A stretch of 11,030 bases of DNA from Faecalibacterium prausnitzii (GTDB lineage: Bacteria > Bacillota > Clostridia > Oscillospirales > Ruminococcaceae), in contig DCCL01000191.1 in NCBI GenBank assembly GCA_002313795.1, positions 1 through 11,030 on the forward strand. Reading direction: 5' to 3'. Made by a program: the position numbers and the translations under genes. Under the pieces are notes generated by a model that worked only from the letters and a program-made list of their open reading frames with translations, was not told the origin of the DNA and did not search any database. Shown in pieces: positions 1-5,858 of this stretch. How positions within the stretch are numbered: position 1 is the first letter of the stretch; each line of letters opens with the position of its first letter.

Positions 1-563
1 CCGGTGATGGTGCCGCCGGTGCCGACGCCTGCCACGAAGATATCCACTTTGCCGTCGGTGTCGTCCCAGATCTCGGGGCCGGTGGTCTCAAAGTGAGCCT
101 TGGGGTTGGCCGGGTTGACGAACTGGCCGGGGATGAAGGAGTTGGGGATCTCCTTGGCCAGCTCATCGGCCTTGGCGATGGCACCCTTCATGCCCTTGGC
201 ACCCTCGCTCAGCACCAGCTCGGCACCATAAGCCTTCATCAGCTGGCGGCGCTCGACGCTCATGGTCTCGGGCATCACGATGATGATGCGGTAGCCCTTG
301 GCAGCAGCCACAGCGGCCAGACCGATGCCGGTATTGCCGGAGGTGGGCTCGATGATGACAGAACCGGGCTTCAGCTTGCCGGAGGCCTCGGCGTCATCGA
401 TCATGGCCTTGGCGATACGATCCTTGACGGAACCGGCCGGGTTGAAGTATTCCAGCTTGACCAGCAGCTTGGCGGGCAGAGCCTCTTCTTTCTCGATGTG
501 GGTCAGCTCCAGCAGCGGAGTGTGGCCGATCAGCTGGTCTGCGGAAGTATAGATCTTGCTCAT
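1..563 (-). CDS. cysK: Cysteine synthase (O-acetylserine sulfhydrylase), 5' part only
   Basis: This enzyme joins O-acetyl-L-serine and sulfide to give L-cysteine and acetate in the cytoplasm, using PLP. The first 187 codons are visible and the rest runs off the left edge; the family is about 300-310 residues. PLP-fold motifs can be read in order: [11 protein letters not shown] at about residues 41-51, with K47 as the expected Schiff-base lysine; the substrate loop PTSGNTG at 73-79; and the phosphate-binding [10 protein letters not shown] at the truncated end. The ATG at 563 is preceded by GGGAGG about 8 bases upstream. Its promoter lies divergent from an Rrf2 regulator gene, and an inverted repeat covers the start of the transcript, so repression by that protein is likely (inference). 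Cystathionine beta-synthase and other fold members are less likely given the short N-terminus. Confidence 0.95.
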   Translation of the reverse strand, partial: MSKIYTSADQLIGHTPLLELTHIEKEEALPAKLLVKLEYFNPAGSVKDRIAKAMIDDAEASGKLKPGSVIIEPTSGNTGIGLAAVAAAKGYRIIIVMPETMSVERRQLMKAYGAELVLSEGAKGMKGAIAKADELAKEIPNSFIPGQFVNPANPKAHFETTGPEIWDDTDGKVDIFVAGVGTGGTIT

Positions 564-581
564 AACAGTAACCTCCCTATC

Positions 582-617
582 CCGGGTCTTCTGCCCGGCG
601 GCACCGGAAAGCCGGTG
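582..617 (-). other. Two small hairpins in the cysK leader
   Basis: Read on the minus strand, CACCGG-cttt-CCGGTG (602-617) is a perfect 6-bp stem with a tetraloop. CCGGG and CCCGG (582-586 and 594-598) form a 5-bp stem just before the ribosome binding site. Neither is followed by a T run, so neither is an attenuator terminator. No T-box consensus is visible. They may affect mRNA stability or translation. Confidence 0.4.
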
Positions 618-640
618 TTGTCTCGATGTTCCCTCATATT

Positions 641-666
641 CCCGCTAAACCAATATGGTTTGTGGG
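641..666. promoter_or_regulatory. Inverted repeat over the cysK transcript start, candidate Rrf2-protein operator
   Basis: AAACCA (647-652), ATA, then TGGTTT (656-661) form a perfect 6-base inverted repeat around a 3-base centre. It extends imperfectly to CCC (641-643) and GGG (664-666). It lies at about +3 to +28 of the predicted cysK transcript, where a bound dimer would block transcription. The length and dyad symmetry suit a winged-helix dimer, and the adjacent divergent gene encodes one. That this protein binds here is inference. The motif was not compared with published CymR or IscR logos. Confidence 0.5.
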
Positions 667-675
667 TTTGACTGT

Positions 676-704
676 ATTATAGCCGTCTCAACAGCACTTG
701 TCAA
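676..704 (-). promoter_or_regulatory. Sigma-A-type promoter of cysK
   Basis: On the minus strand a perfect TTGACA (699-704) is followed by 17 bases and a perfect TATAAT (676-681). Transcription should begin near 669, leaving a leader of roughly 105 bases before cysK. A full consensus match suggests a strong promoter that needs a repressor to be controlled. Confidence 0.85.
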
Positions 705-725
705 TGGAAAATCGAAAAATTCTGA

Positions 726-754
726 TTGAAAAGTTATAAACCCTGTTGTATAAT
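726..754 (+). promoter_or_regulatory. Sigma-A-type promoter of the Rrf2 regulator gene
   Basis: TTGAAA (726-731) and TATAAT (749-754) are separated by 17 bases. The start point near 761 leaves about 80 bases of leader. The leader contains a perfect 7-bp hairpin, CGCAGGC (781-787) with GCCTGCG (801-807). Back to back with the cysK promoter, it makes a compact divergent control region. Confidence 0.8.
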
Positions 755-842
755 AGGTAAAACGACCGGACGAACGGAACCGCAGGCAGTGCAGCGCGCA
801 GCCTGCGTCATTATATTATGGAAAGAAGAGAAAGGAATGTCT

Positions 843-1274
843 ATGATCGTTTCCACCAAAGGGCGCTATGCGCTGCGCGTGATGATCGACCTGGCCGAAC
901 ATCGGTCTGAAAAATACGTCCCCCTGAAGGAGGTCGCTGCCCGGCAGGAGATCTCGGAGAAGTACCTTGAAAATATCCTCAAGGTGCTGGTGCAGAACGG
1001 TTTCCTCGAGGGCCTGCGGGGCAAGGGCGGCGGCTACCGTCTGACCCGGGAACCCGACCAGTACACCGTGAATGATATCCTGACCCTCACCGAAGGGAGC
1101 CTTGCCCCGGTGAGCTGCCTTGTGGAGGGCGCACCGGCCTGCCAGCGGATGAGCAACTGCCGCACCTATAAGATGTGGAGGGGACTGGATGACCTCATCG
1201 AGAACTATTTCAAGAACATCACCCTTGCCGACCTTGCCGCTCCGGATGAGGCGGGCAACGATTACGTGATCTGA
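843..1274 (+). CDS. Rrf2-family transcriptional regulator (CymR/IscR type)
   Basis: A dimeric winged-helix DNA-binding regulator of 143 residues, the usual family length. The N-terminus STKGRYALRVMIDLA, the recognition segment EVAARQEISEKYLENIL and the wing RGKGGGYRL are hallmark Rrf2 sequences. Three cysteines spaced C-x7-C-x5-C occur at about residues 90-105, in the region that holds an iron-sulfur cluster in IscR and NsrR, so it may sense cluster status or cysteine supply. Bacillus CymR, which controls cysteine genes, does not depend on such a trio. The ATG at 843 was chosen because AAAGGA lies 6 bases upstream; ATG 837 would add two residues (Met-Ser). The position divergent from cysK suggests control of sulfur or Fe-S metabolism. 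CymR versus IscR identity cannot be settled from sequence alone, so no gene symbol is given. Confidence 0.9.
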   Translation: MIVSTKGRYALRVMIDLAEHRSEKYVPLKEVAARQEISEKYLENILKVLVQNGFLEGLRGKGGGYRLTREPDQYTVNDILTLTEGSLAPVSCLVEGAPACQRMSNCRTYKMWRGLDDLIENYFKNITLADLAAPDEAGNDYVI

Positions 1275-1290
1275 CGATTTTAGCCTGTAA

Positions 1291-1337
1291 AGGAATGGCC
1301 GTCTCCCGGAAATGGGAAGCGGTCGTTCCTTTTTATT
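1291..1337 (+). terminator. Rho-independent terminator of the Rrf2 gene
   Basis: A 17-bp stem (1291-1307 with 1314-1330), containing some G-U pairs and one C-A mismatch, surrounds a 6-base loop. It is followed at once by TTTTTATTTATTTTAT. It starts 16 bases after the stop codon. Confidence 0.9.
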
Positions 1338-1370
1338 TATTTTATAAGGTATCGGCTGCGGGAAATAGTT

Positions 1371-1421
1371 GTCCGGGAGCTCTCCGTCAGGCGGCTTTCA
1401 GCCGACGGAAAACTCCCGGAC
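1371..1421. repeat. Long imperfect intergenic hairpin without a T run
   Basis: GTCCGGGAG (1371-1379) pairs perfectly with CTCCCGGAC (1413-1421). Inside it, TCCGTC (1383-1388) pairs with GACGGA (1404-1409), and the tip can form CGGCT-ttc-AGCCG (1392-1404) in an alternative fold. No T run follows on either strand, and it lies between two separate terminators, so it is not needed to end either neighbour. It may be a dispersed palindromic repeat or a relic of one. Nothing else in the window matches it. Confidence 0.6.
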
Positions 1422-1450
1422 AGCCTCACCGATAAGAAGCGGAAAACAGC

Positions 1451-1505
1451 AAAAAATACCCCCCTGCCGGAGTCGCACTGCGACGACATACAGCAGAGGG
1501 GTATT
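1451..1505 (-). terminator. Terminator of the FKBP lipoprotein gene
   Basis: Outer arms 1454-1467 (AAATACCCCCCTGC) and 1492-1505 pair over 14 bases with one mismatch. An inner GTCGC-act-GCGAC hairpin sits in the loop. On the minus strand the stem ends in a TATTTTTTG run, placed about 40 bases after the lipoprotein stop. The A/T-rich ends on both sides could let it act in both directions. Confidence 0.8.
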
Positions 1506-1543
1506 TGTGCTTATCCTTATTATATTATAAGCTCAGGCTTCTG

Positions 1544-2683
1544 TCAGTTCACCACGGCACCGCTGGTCAGGGTGTCGGTGACAGCGTCCATCAGGGCCAC
1601 CAGATGGCAGTAGTTCGCACCGTAGGTGTCGGTGTAGGAAGAGTAGGTGTCGAGCTGTTCCTGAGTGGGGGTGATGTCCAGCGACTCGGCCACAGCCTGA
1701 TAGATAAGAGCTTCCTTGGAGTAGTTGGTCAGGCTGTCTTTCAGGGAATCCAGCATGGCATCGGTGCTCTCATAGCCCATCAGGTTCTGCACGAGGCTGT
1801 CCAGGTCATAGCCGTAGTAACCGGCCAGAGTGCTGTAATAGTTCAGGCACTGGTTGACCTGATAATCCATGATCTCCTGCGGGATGGATTTGAAGGTGGA
1901 ATTTTCCAGCAGATACTCCATAACGGTGGAATTCAGGTTGGAAGTGTAGAGCTGGCTCTGGTAGTAGGCCCGCAGGGCTTCGGCAGTGTGCAGGCCGTTG
2001 CTGGTGCCGAAGTTGCTGTCCACCCACTCGTCGGTCAGTTCGGGCAGGACCTCTTCGCTGATGTAGTTGAGGGTGACGGAGAACACTGCCTTCTTGCCGC
2101 TGAGGACGACGGTGTTGCCATCGGTGTCGGTGGAATCGTTGTAGCCGTCGGGGAAGGTGACGTTGACATCGAAGGTCTCGCCGGGCTTGTGGCCCACGAC
2201 CTGATCTTCAAAGCCGTCGATGAAGGTGCCGCTGCCCAGCGTCAGGCTGTAGCCGGTGGCAGTGCCGCCGGTGAACTCCACGCCGTCCACGGAACCAACA
2301 TAGTCGATATTCACGGTGTCGCTGCTGGCGGCGGCACGGTCGGTGATCTCCTCAGTGGTGGAATGCTGGCTCAGCAGGCTGTTGATCTGCTCTTCCACTT
2401 CCTCGCTGGAAGGCTCCACATCAGAGCGCTTGACGCTGACCGATGCAAAGTCCTCGGGCAGGGTCACATAATCCAGCGCTCGGATGCCTTCCCAGTAGCC
2501 GTTCTCGTCCAGACCATCGCTGTAGCTGAAATTCTGATAATCGTAGTCGGATGCGCTGCCGAGGGAAGAAGAGGATGCCGTGCTGGATGCGGCACTGTCG
2601 GCTTTGCTGCCGCAGGCAGCGAGGCCCAGTGCCAGAGCACCGGCGCAGACAAGGCAGAGCGCCCGGGTGAAAATACGCTTCAA
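1544..2683 (-). CDS. Lipoprotein with FKBP prolyl isomerase and trigger-factor-like domains
   Basis: Probably an extracytoplasmic foldase anchored to the outer face of the membrane. The 379-residue product opens with a lipoprotein signal peptide: MKRIFTR, a hydrophobic stretch, then lipobox LAAC with C24 as the lipidated residue. A Ser/Ala-rich linker follows to about residue 45. A short trigger-factor-like segment lies at about 80-120. The FKBP domain at about 122-209 shows VNIDYVG, LGSGTFIDGFEDQVVG and an FSVTL final strand. The C-terminal 170 residues are helical and resemble the trigger-factor or SurA-like chaperone domain. The start is TTG at 2683, because AGGAGG lies 8 bases before it and translation from there begins with a proper signal peptide; an upstream in-frame ATG at 2743 lacks this. 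Transcribed alone. Isomerase activity is inferred from the fold. Confidence 0.88.
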   Translation of the reverse strand: MKRIFTRALCLVCAGALALGLAACGSKADSAASSTASSSSLGSASDYDYQNFSYSDGLDENGYWEGIRALDYVTLPEDFASVSVKRSDVEPSSEEVEEQINSLLSQHSTTEEITDRAAASSDTVNIDYVGSVDGVEFTGGTATGYSLTLGSGTFIDGFEDQVVGHKPGETFDVNVTFPDGYNDSTDTDGNTVVLSGKKAVFSVTLNYISEEVLPELTDEWVDSNFGTSNGLHTAEALRAYYQSQLYTSNLNSTVMEYLLENSTFKSIPQEIMDYQVNQCLNYYSTLAGYYGYDLDSLVQNLMGYESTDAMLDSLKDSLTNYSKEALIYQAVAESLDITPTQEQLDTYSSYTDTYGANYCHLVALMDAVTDTLTSGAVVN

Positions 2684-2748
2684 AAGATTTACCTCCTGTT
2701 GTAAGACCGGCCGCAGCCGGGAAAGAGTCGTTTCGGAAAACATTCTCT

Positions 2749-2754
2749 ATTATA
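2749..2754 (-). promoter_or_regulatory. -10 box of the lipoprotein gene
   Basis: TATAAT on the minus strand, about 66 bases before the TTG start. The hexamer 17 bases upstream is TTTTCT (2772-2777), a weak -35 within an A/T-rich tract that may act as an UP-like element. Confidence 0.55.
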
Positions 2755-2842
2755 AGGTGTAAAGATGAAAAAGAAAAGTTTTTTGCAAAAATTCCACAAA
2801 CCACCTGTTGTGGCCGGACGTTTGCCCCGCAGCTGCCATACA

Positions 2843-2939
2843 GCAATTCAACTTTTTAATGTCAATGCCACAGCAGCAGCGTTGAATTGCATATCGCAAA
2901 TATGCCGGTTTGACATTACACTATTTTCTTAATTTGCAA
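2843..2939. promoter_or_regulatory. Cluster of nested inverted repeats in the intergenic region before malic enzyme
   Basis: The 353 bases between the divergent lipoprotein and malic enzyme genes hold no gene but several perfect dyads. GCAATTCAAC (2843-2852) pairs with GTTGAATTGC (2881-2890). GCATAT-cgcaa-ATATGC occupies 2889-2905. AATGTCA (2858-2864) pairs with TGACATT (2911-2917). GCAAAT (2896-2901) pairs with ATTTGC (2932-2937). Because they overlap, the pairings compete with each other. They lie between the two divergent promoters, so operators for one or more dimeric regulators are the simplest reading. The regulator is unknown. Confidence 0.5.
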
Positions 2940-2989
2940 TAAAAGAGCCGAAAGGTGTGGAAAAGCCAGAACGCTTTTGTTATTATAAA

Positions 2990-2995
2990 TATAAT
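2990..2995 (+). promoter_or_regulatory. Probable -10 box for the malic enzyme-fumarase operon
   Basis: TATAAT lies 41 bases before the malic enzyme ATG in a very A/T-rich stretch. The hexamer 17 bases upstream (CAGAAC) is a poor -35, so the promoter may depend on an activator, or the true start may be elsewhere. A perfect TTGACA at 2910-2915 has no good -10 at 16-18 bases. Confidence 0.45.
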
Positions 2996-3036
2996 ATGAG
3001 GAAGTCCCCGGAACAAAATATTAGGAGGAAAGACCT

Positions 3037-4209
3037 ATGGATTTCAATAAAGCAGCTCTGGAAATGCACGAGAGCCACCACGGCAAGGTGGGCATCGTCA
3101 GCAAGGTGGAGGTCAAGACCCGCGATGACCTCTCCACGGCCTATACTCCCGGCGTAGCCGAGCCCTGCCGCCGCATCAAGGAAAACCCCGAGGATGTGTA
3201 TAAATATACCTTTAAGGGCAATATGGTAGCCGTCGTCTCCAACGGCACCGCTGTGCTGGGTCTGGGCGACATCGGCCCCGAGGCCGGTCTGCCGGTCATG
3301 GAGGGCAAAGCCGTCCTCTTCAAGGAGTTCGGTGGGGTGGATGCTTTCCCCATCTGCATTGACGCCCACGACGCAGCCAGCGTCATTGCGGCCTGCAAGG
3401 CCATCGCGCCCACCTTCGGCGGCATCAATCTGGAGGACATCAAGAGCCCCGAGTGCTTCGAGATCGAGGAGACGCTGGAGCGGGAGCTGGATATCCCGGT
3501 CTTCCACGATGACCAGCACGGCACCGCCATCGTGGTTACCGCTGCCCTCATCAACGCCCTGCGTGTGGTGGGCAAGAAGATGGAAGACGTCCATATCGTC
3601 CTGAACGGCCCCGGCGCAGCCGGTACGGCCATCATCAAGATGCTCATGACCGCCGGTGCAAAGGACATTATCGCCGTGGACCAGTTCGGCACCCTGTACA
3701 AGGGCTGCAACAGCGCCGAGGCCCACAAGAACTGGCTGGGTGAAGTGACCAACCCCCGTCAGATCAAGGGCGGGCTGAAAGAAGCTCTGGCAGGGGCTGA
3801 TGTCTTCATCGGCGTGTCCAAGCCCGGCATCCTGACCACTGAGCTGTGCAGAACCATGAACAAGGACGCCATCGTCTTTGCCATGGCCAACCCAACCCCT
3901 GAGATCATGCCGGACGAGGCCAAGGCAGGCGGTGTCCGGGTCATGGCCACCGGCCGCAGCGACTTCCCCAATCAGGTCAATAACGTGCTCTGCTTCCCGG
4001 GCCTCTTCAAGGGTGCGCTGAGCGTCCGTGCCCGGGATATCAACGATCAGATGAAGCTGGCCGCCGCCTACGCCATCGCCGACCTCATCACCGACGAAGA
4101 CCGCAGCGAGGAGAACATCATCCCCGGCGCCTTCGACCCCCGTGTGGCAGAGGCTGTGGCGTCTGCTGTGGCAAAGGCTGCCCGCGAGAGCGGCGTGGCC
4201 CGCCTGTAA
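3037..4209 (+). CDS. NAD(P)-dependent malic enzyme, short form (malate to pyruvate and CO2)
   Basis: It catalyses oxidative decarboxylation of L-malate to pyruvate in the cytoplasm, with a divalent metal. At 390 residues it is the short bacterial form without the C-terminal phosphotransacetylase-like domain. The malic N-terminal domain has TAYTPGVAEPCR with catalytic Y36, GKAVLFKEF with K91, NLEDIKSPECF with E133 and D134, and FHDDQHGTA with the metal-binding D158-D159. The Rossmann domain has GPGAAG at 191-196, an aspartate near the end of the second strand (AVDQFG) that favours NAD over NADP, and MANPTPE. The start has AGGAGG about 8 bases upstream. It is first in an operon with fumarase subunits 21 bases downstream, so the pair can route fumarate through malate to pyruvate. 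The direction in vivo is not shown by sequence. Confidence 0.95.
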   Translation: MDFNKAALEMHESHHGKVGIVSKVEVKTRDDLSTAYTPGVAEPCRRIKENPEDVYKYTFKGNMVAVVSNGTAVLGLGDIGPEAGLPVMEGKAVLFKEFGGVDAFPICIDAHDAASVIAACKAIAPTFGGINLEDIKSPECFEIEETLERELDIPVFHDDQHGTAIVVTAALINALRVVGKKMEDVHIVLNGPGAAGTAIIKMLMTAGAKDIIAVDQFGTLYKGCNSAEAHKNWLGEVTNPRQIKGGLKEALAGADVFIGVSKPGILTTELCRTMNKDAIVFAMANPTPEIMPDEAKAGGVRVMATGRSDFPNQVNNVLCFPGLFKGALSVRARDINDQMKLAAAYAIADLITDEDRSEENIIPGAFDPRVAEAVASAVAKAARESGVARL

Positions 4210-4230
4210 CAGGAAGCGGAGGAAAACGGC

Positions 4231-5070
4231 ATGAGAACGATCTCCGCACAGGATATCACCAGCACCGTGGCCCGGCTCTGCATCGAGGCCAACACCCGCC
4301 TGCCGAAGGATGTGCAGGACGCACTGGATAAGGCCAGGGCCGAAGAGCCATGGCCGCTGGCAAAAAACACCCTTGACCTGCTCTGGTCGAACCTCTCGGC
4401 GGCAAAGGAAGAAAACCTGCCCATCTGTCAGGATACCGGCATGGCCTGCGTCTTTGTGGAGCTGGGCACCGATGTCCACATCGAGGGCAGTTTTGAAGCG
4501 GCCATCCATGAGGGCGTCCGCCGGGGCTACACCGACGGCTATCTGCGCAAAAGCATCGTGGCGGACCCGCTTCGCCGGGGCAACACCGGCGACAACACCC
4601 CTGCCGCCATCACGGTGCATCTGGTGGACGGCGACGGCTGCACCATCACGGTGGCCCCCAAGGGCTTTGGCAGTGAGAACATGAGCCGCATCCAGATGCT
4701 CAAGCCCGCCGACGGCGTGGAGGGCTTTAAGAAGTTCGTGGTGGAGACGGTGAAGCTGGCCGGTTCCAACCCCTGCCCGCCCGTGGTGCTGGGCGTCGGC
4801 GTGGGCGGCAGTTTCGATAAGGTGGCCTATCTGGCCAAGAAAGCCCTGCTCCGCCCGCTGGATGTACCCAACCCCGACCCCTATTATGCCGCGCTGGAAC
4901 AGGAGCTTCTGACGTCCATCAATGAACTGGGCATCGGCCCGCAGGGCTTTGGCGGAAAGGCCACCTGCCTCGGCCTTGCCATCGAGCAGATGCCCACCCA
5001 TGTGGCCGGTCTGCCAGTGGCCGTCAATGTCTCCTGCCACGTTACCCGGCGGGCATCTGCGACGTTGTGA
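4231..5070 (+). CDS. Class I fumarate hydratase, alpha subunit (iron-sulfur)
   Basis: Alpha subunit of the two-subunit, oxygen-sensitive fumarase that interconverts fumarate and malate at a [4Fe-4S] cluster. L(+)-tartrate dehydratase TtdA is a close relative and cannot be fully excluded. The three cluster cysteines sit in expected motifs: LPICQDTG (C66), GSNPCPP (C182) and NVSCHVTR (C269). Other signature stretches are RRGNTGDNTPA at about 115-125, APKGFGSENMS at 142-152 and GVGVGGSFDKVAYLAKKALLR. The 279 residues make a normal length with the usual end just after the third cysteine. The start has GGAGGA 7 bases upstream, 21 bases after the malic enzyme stop. Its malic enzyme neighbour favours malate over tartrate as product. 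Confidence 0.93.
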   Translation: MRTISAQDITSTVARLCIEANTRLPKDVQDALDKARAEEPWPLAKNTLDLLWSNLSAAKEENLPICQDTGMACVFVELGTDVHIEGSFEAAIHEGVRRGYTDGYLRKSIVADPLRRGNTGDNTPAAITVHLVDGDGCTITVAPKGFGSENMSRIQMLKPADGVEGFKKFVVETVKLAGSNPCPPVVLGVGVGGSFDKVAYLAKKALLRPLDVPNPDPYYAALEQELLTSINELGIGPQGFGGKATCLGLAIEQMPTHVAGLPVAVNVSCHVTRRASATL

Positions 5071-5081
5071 TGAAGGATAAG

Positions 5082-5120
5082 CTGCACTTTCTGTCTTCCC
5101 CAAGCCGGATGAGAGTGCAG
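5082..5120 (+). other. Stem-loop between the fumarase subunit genes
   Basis: CTGCACTTTC (5082-5091) pairs with GAGAGTGCAG (5111-5120), ten base pairs with one G-U, around a 19-base loop. It lies in the 79-base gap between the alpha and beta genes and has no T run. It could influence processing or the ratio of the two subunits (inference). Confidence 0.5.
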
Positions 5121-5149
5121 GATATGGCAGACTCAAGGAGAAGATCTCA

Positions 5150-5707
5150 ATGCAATATGAACTGACAACTCCCTGCACGGCAGCAGACCTGGCCCCGCTG
5201 AAAGCGGGAGATACCGTGCTGCTCTCCGGTGTGGTGTATACCGCCCGGGACCAGGCCCACAAGCGGATGCTGGAAGCGCTGGACAAGGGCGAACCGCTGC
5301 CCTTCGACCTGAACGGGAGCGCCATCTATTATGTCGGCCCCACCCCGGAGCGCCCGGGTGAGGTCATCGGCTCTGCCGGCCCCACCACCAGCGGCCGGAT
5401 GGACGCCATGAGCCCCCGGCTGCTGGACCTGGGCAATAAGATCATGATCGGCAAAGGCAAGCGGGATGAGGCGGTGAAAGAAGCCGTCGTCCGCAACGGT
5501 GCGGTCTATCTGGCAGCACTGGGCGGGGCCGGAGCCCTGATGGCTCAGAGCGTCAAGACGCTGGAAGTCATCGCCTGGCCCGACCTGGGCTGCGAGGCGG
5601 TGCGCCGCCTGACCGTGGAGAAGATGCCCCTGACAGTGATCCTGGATGCCCACGGCGGCGACCTGTATCAGTCCGGCCCGGCGGCCTATCTCGAAACGGT
5701 AAAATGA
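5150..5707 (+). CDS. Class I fumarate hydratase, beta subunit
   Basis: Partner of the upstream alpha subunit; it corresponds to the C-terminal domain of single-chain FumA/FumB and contributes substrate-binding and acid-base residues. Within 185 residues, the usual size, are TARDQAHKRM at about 31-40, YYVGPTPERPGEVIGSAGPTTSGRMD at 60-85, MIGKGKR at 99-105 and LAALGGAGAL at 121-130. ATG 5150 is preceded by AAGGAG with a 9-base gap. It is last in the three-gene malic enzyme-fumarase operon. No strong terminator follows: a partial dyad at 5716-5754 (GTTTG with CAAAC inside CGCAG with CTGCG) lacks a T run, so some read-through into the metal-regulator gene is possible. Tartrate dehydratase beta is the alternative. 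Confidence 0.93.
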   Translation: MQYELTTPCTAADLAPLKAGDTVLLSGVVYTARDQAHKRMLEALDKGEPLPFDLNGSAIYYVGPTPERPGEVIGSAGPTTSGRMDAMSPRLLDLGNKIMIGKGKRDEAVKEAVVRNGAVYLAALGGAGALMAQSVKTLEVIAWPDLGCEAVRRLTVEKMPLTVILDAHGGDLYQSGPAAYLETVK

Positions 5708-5760
5708 CGGAATTACGCAGGGGAAATTTGGTTTGATTCGACAAACTTTCTGCGAATGAC

Positions 5761-5789
5761 TTGCAACACGGTACGGAATGTGATATCCT
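5761..5789 (+). promoter_or_regulatory. Extended -10 promoter of the DtxR/MntR-family gene
   Basis: TTGCAA (5761-5766), 17 bases, then TATCCT (5784-5789) preceded by the TGn extension (TGA at 5781-5783). The coding start is 70 bases downstream. Confidence 0.6.
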
Positions 5790-5858
5790 ATAACAAACCA
5801 GACCGGAACGCCTGTGTGCCCCGGACAGGGAATTTACGAGGCAGGAGGCCGACAAATC

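Noticed and set aside
564..669. A T-box or other riboswitch in the cysK leader
   Set aside because: The leader of about 105 bases has only two small hairpins, with no T-box consensus and no terminator T run.
1505..2704. A 399-codon plus-strand open frame opposite the FKBP lipoprotein gene
   Set aside because: It is a frame shadow: low complexity, no family motif and no ribosome binding site, while the minus strand has a signal peptide, FKBP motifs and a good start.
2910..2940. Perfect TTGACA as the -35 of the malic enzyme promoter
   Set aside because: No acceptable -10 sits at 16-18 bases; the nearest, TGCAAT, is at 19 bases with two mismatches. I prefer the -10 at 2990-2995, with low confidence.
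5070..5165. A 31-codon ORF whose ATG overlaps the fumarase alpha stop
   Set aside because: It has no ribosome binding site of its own, no similarity I can recognise, and it overlaps the beta gene start; the overlap is probably chance.
2983..5325. A 780-codon open frame on the minus strand opposite malic enzyme and fumarase alpha
   Set aside because: It lies antisense to two clearly recognised enzymes, shows no recognisable domain, has Ala/Gly/His-rich composition, and arises from GC-rich third positions in the true genes.
5723..5746. A metal-regulator operator before the DtxR/MntR gene, with a similar A/T-rich AAATTT-GTT string after it at 6260-6275
   Set aside because: The symmetry is weak (GTTTG with CAAAC only), and the resemblance between the two sites may be chance in A/T-rich spacers. 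I could not compare it with a known operator matrix.
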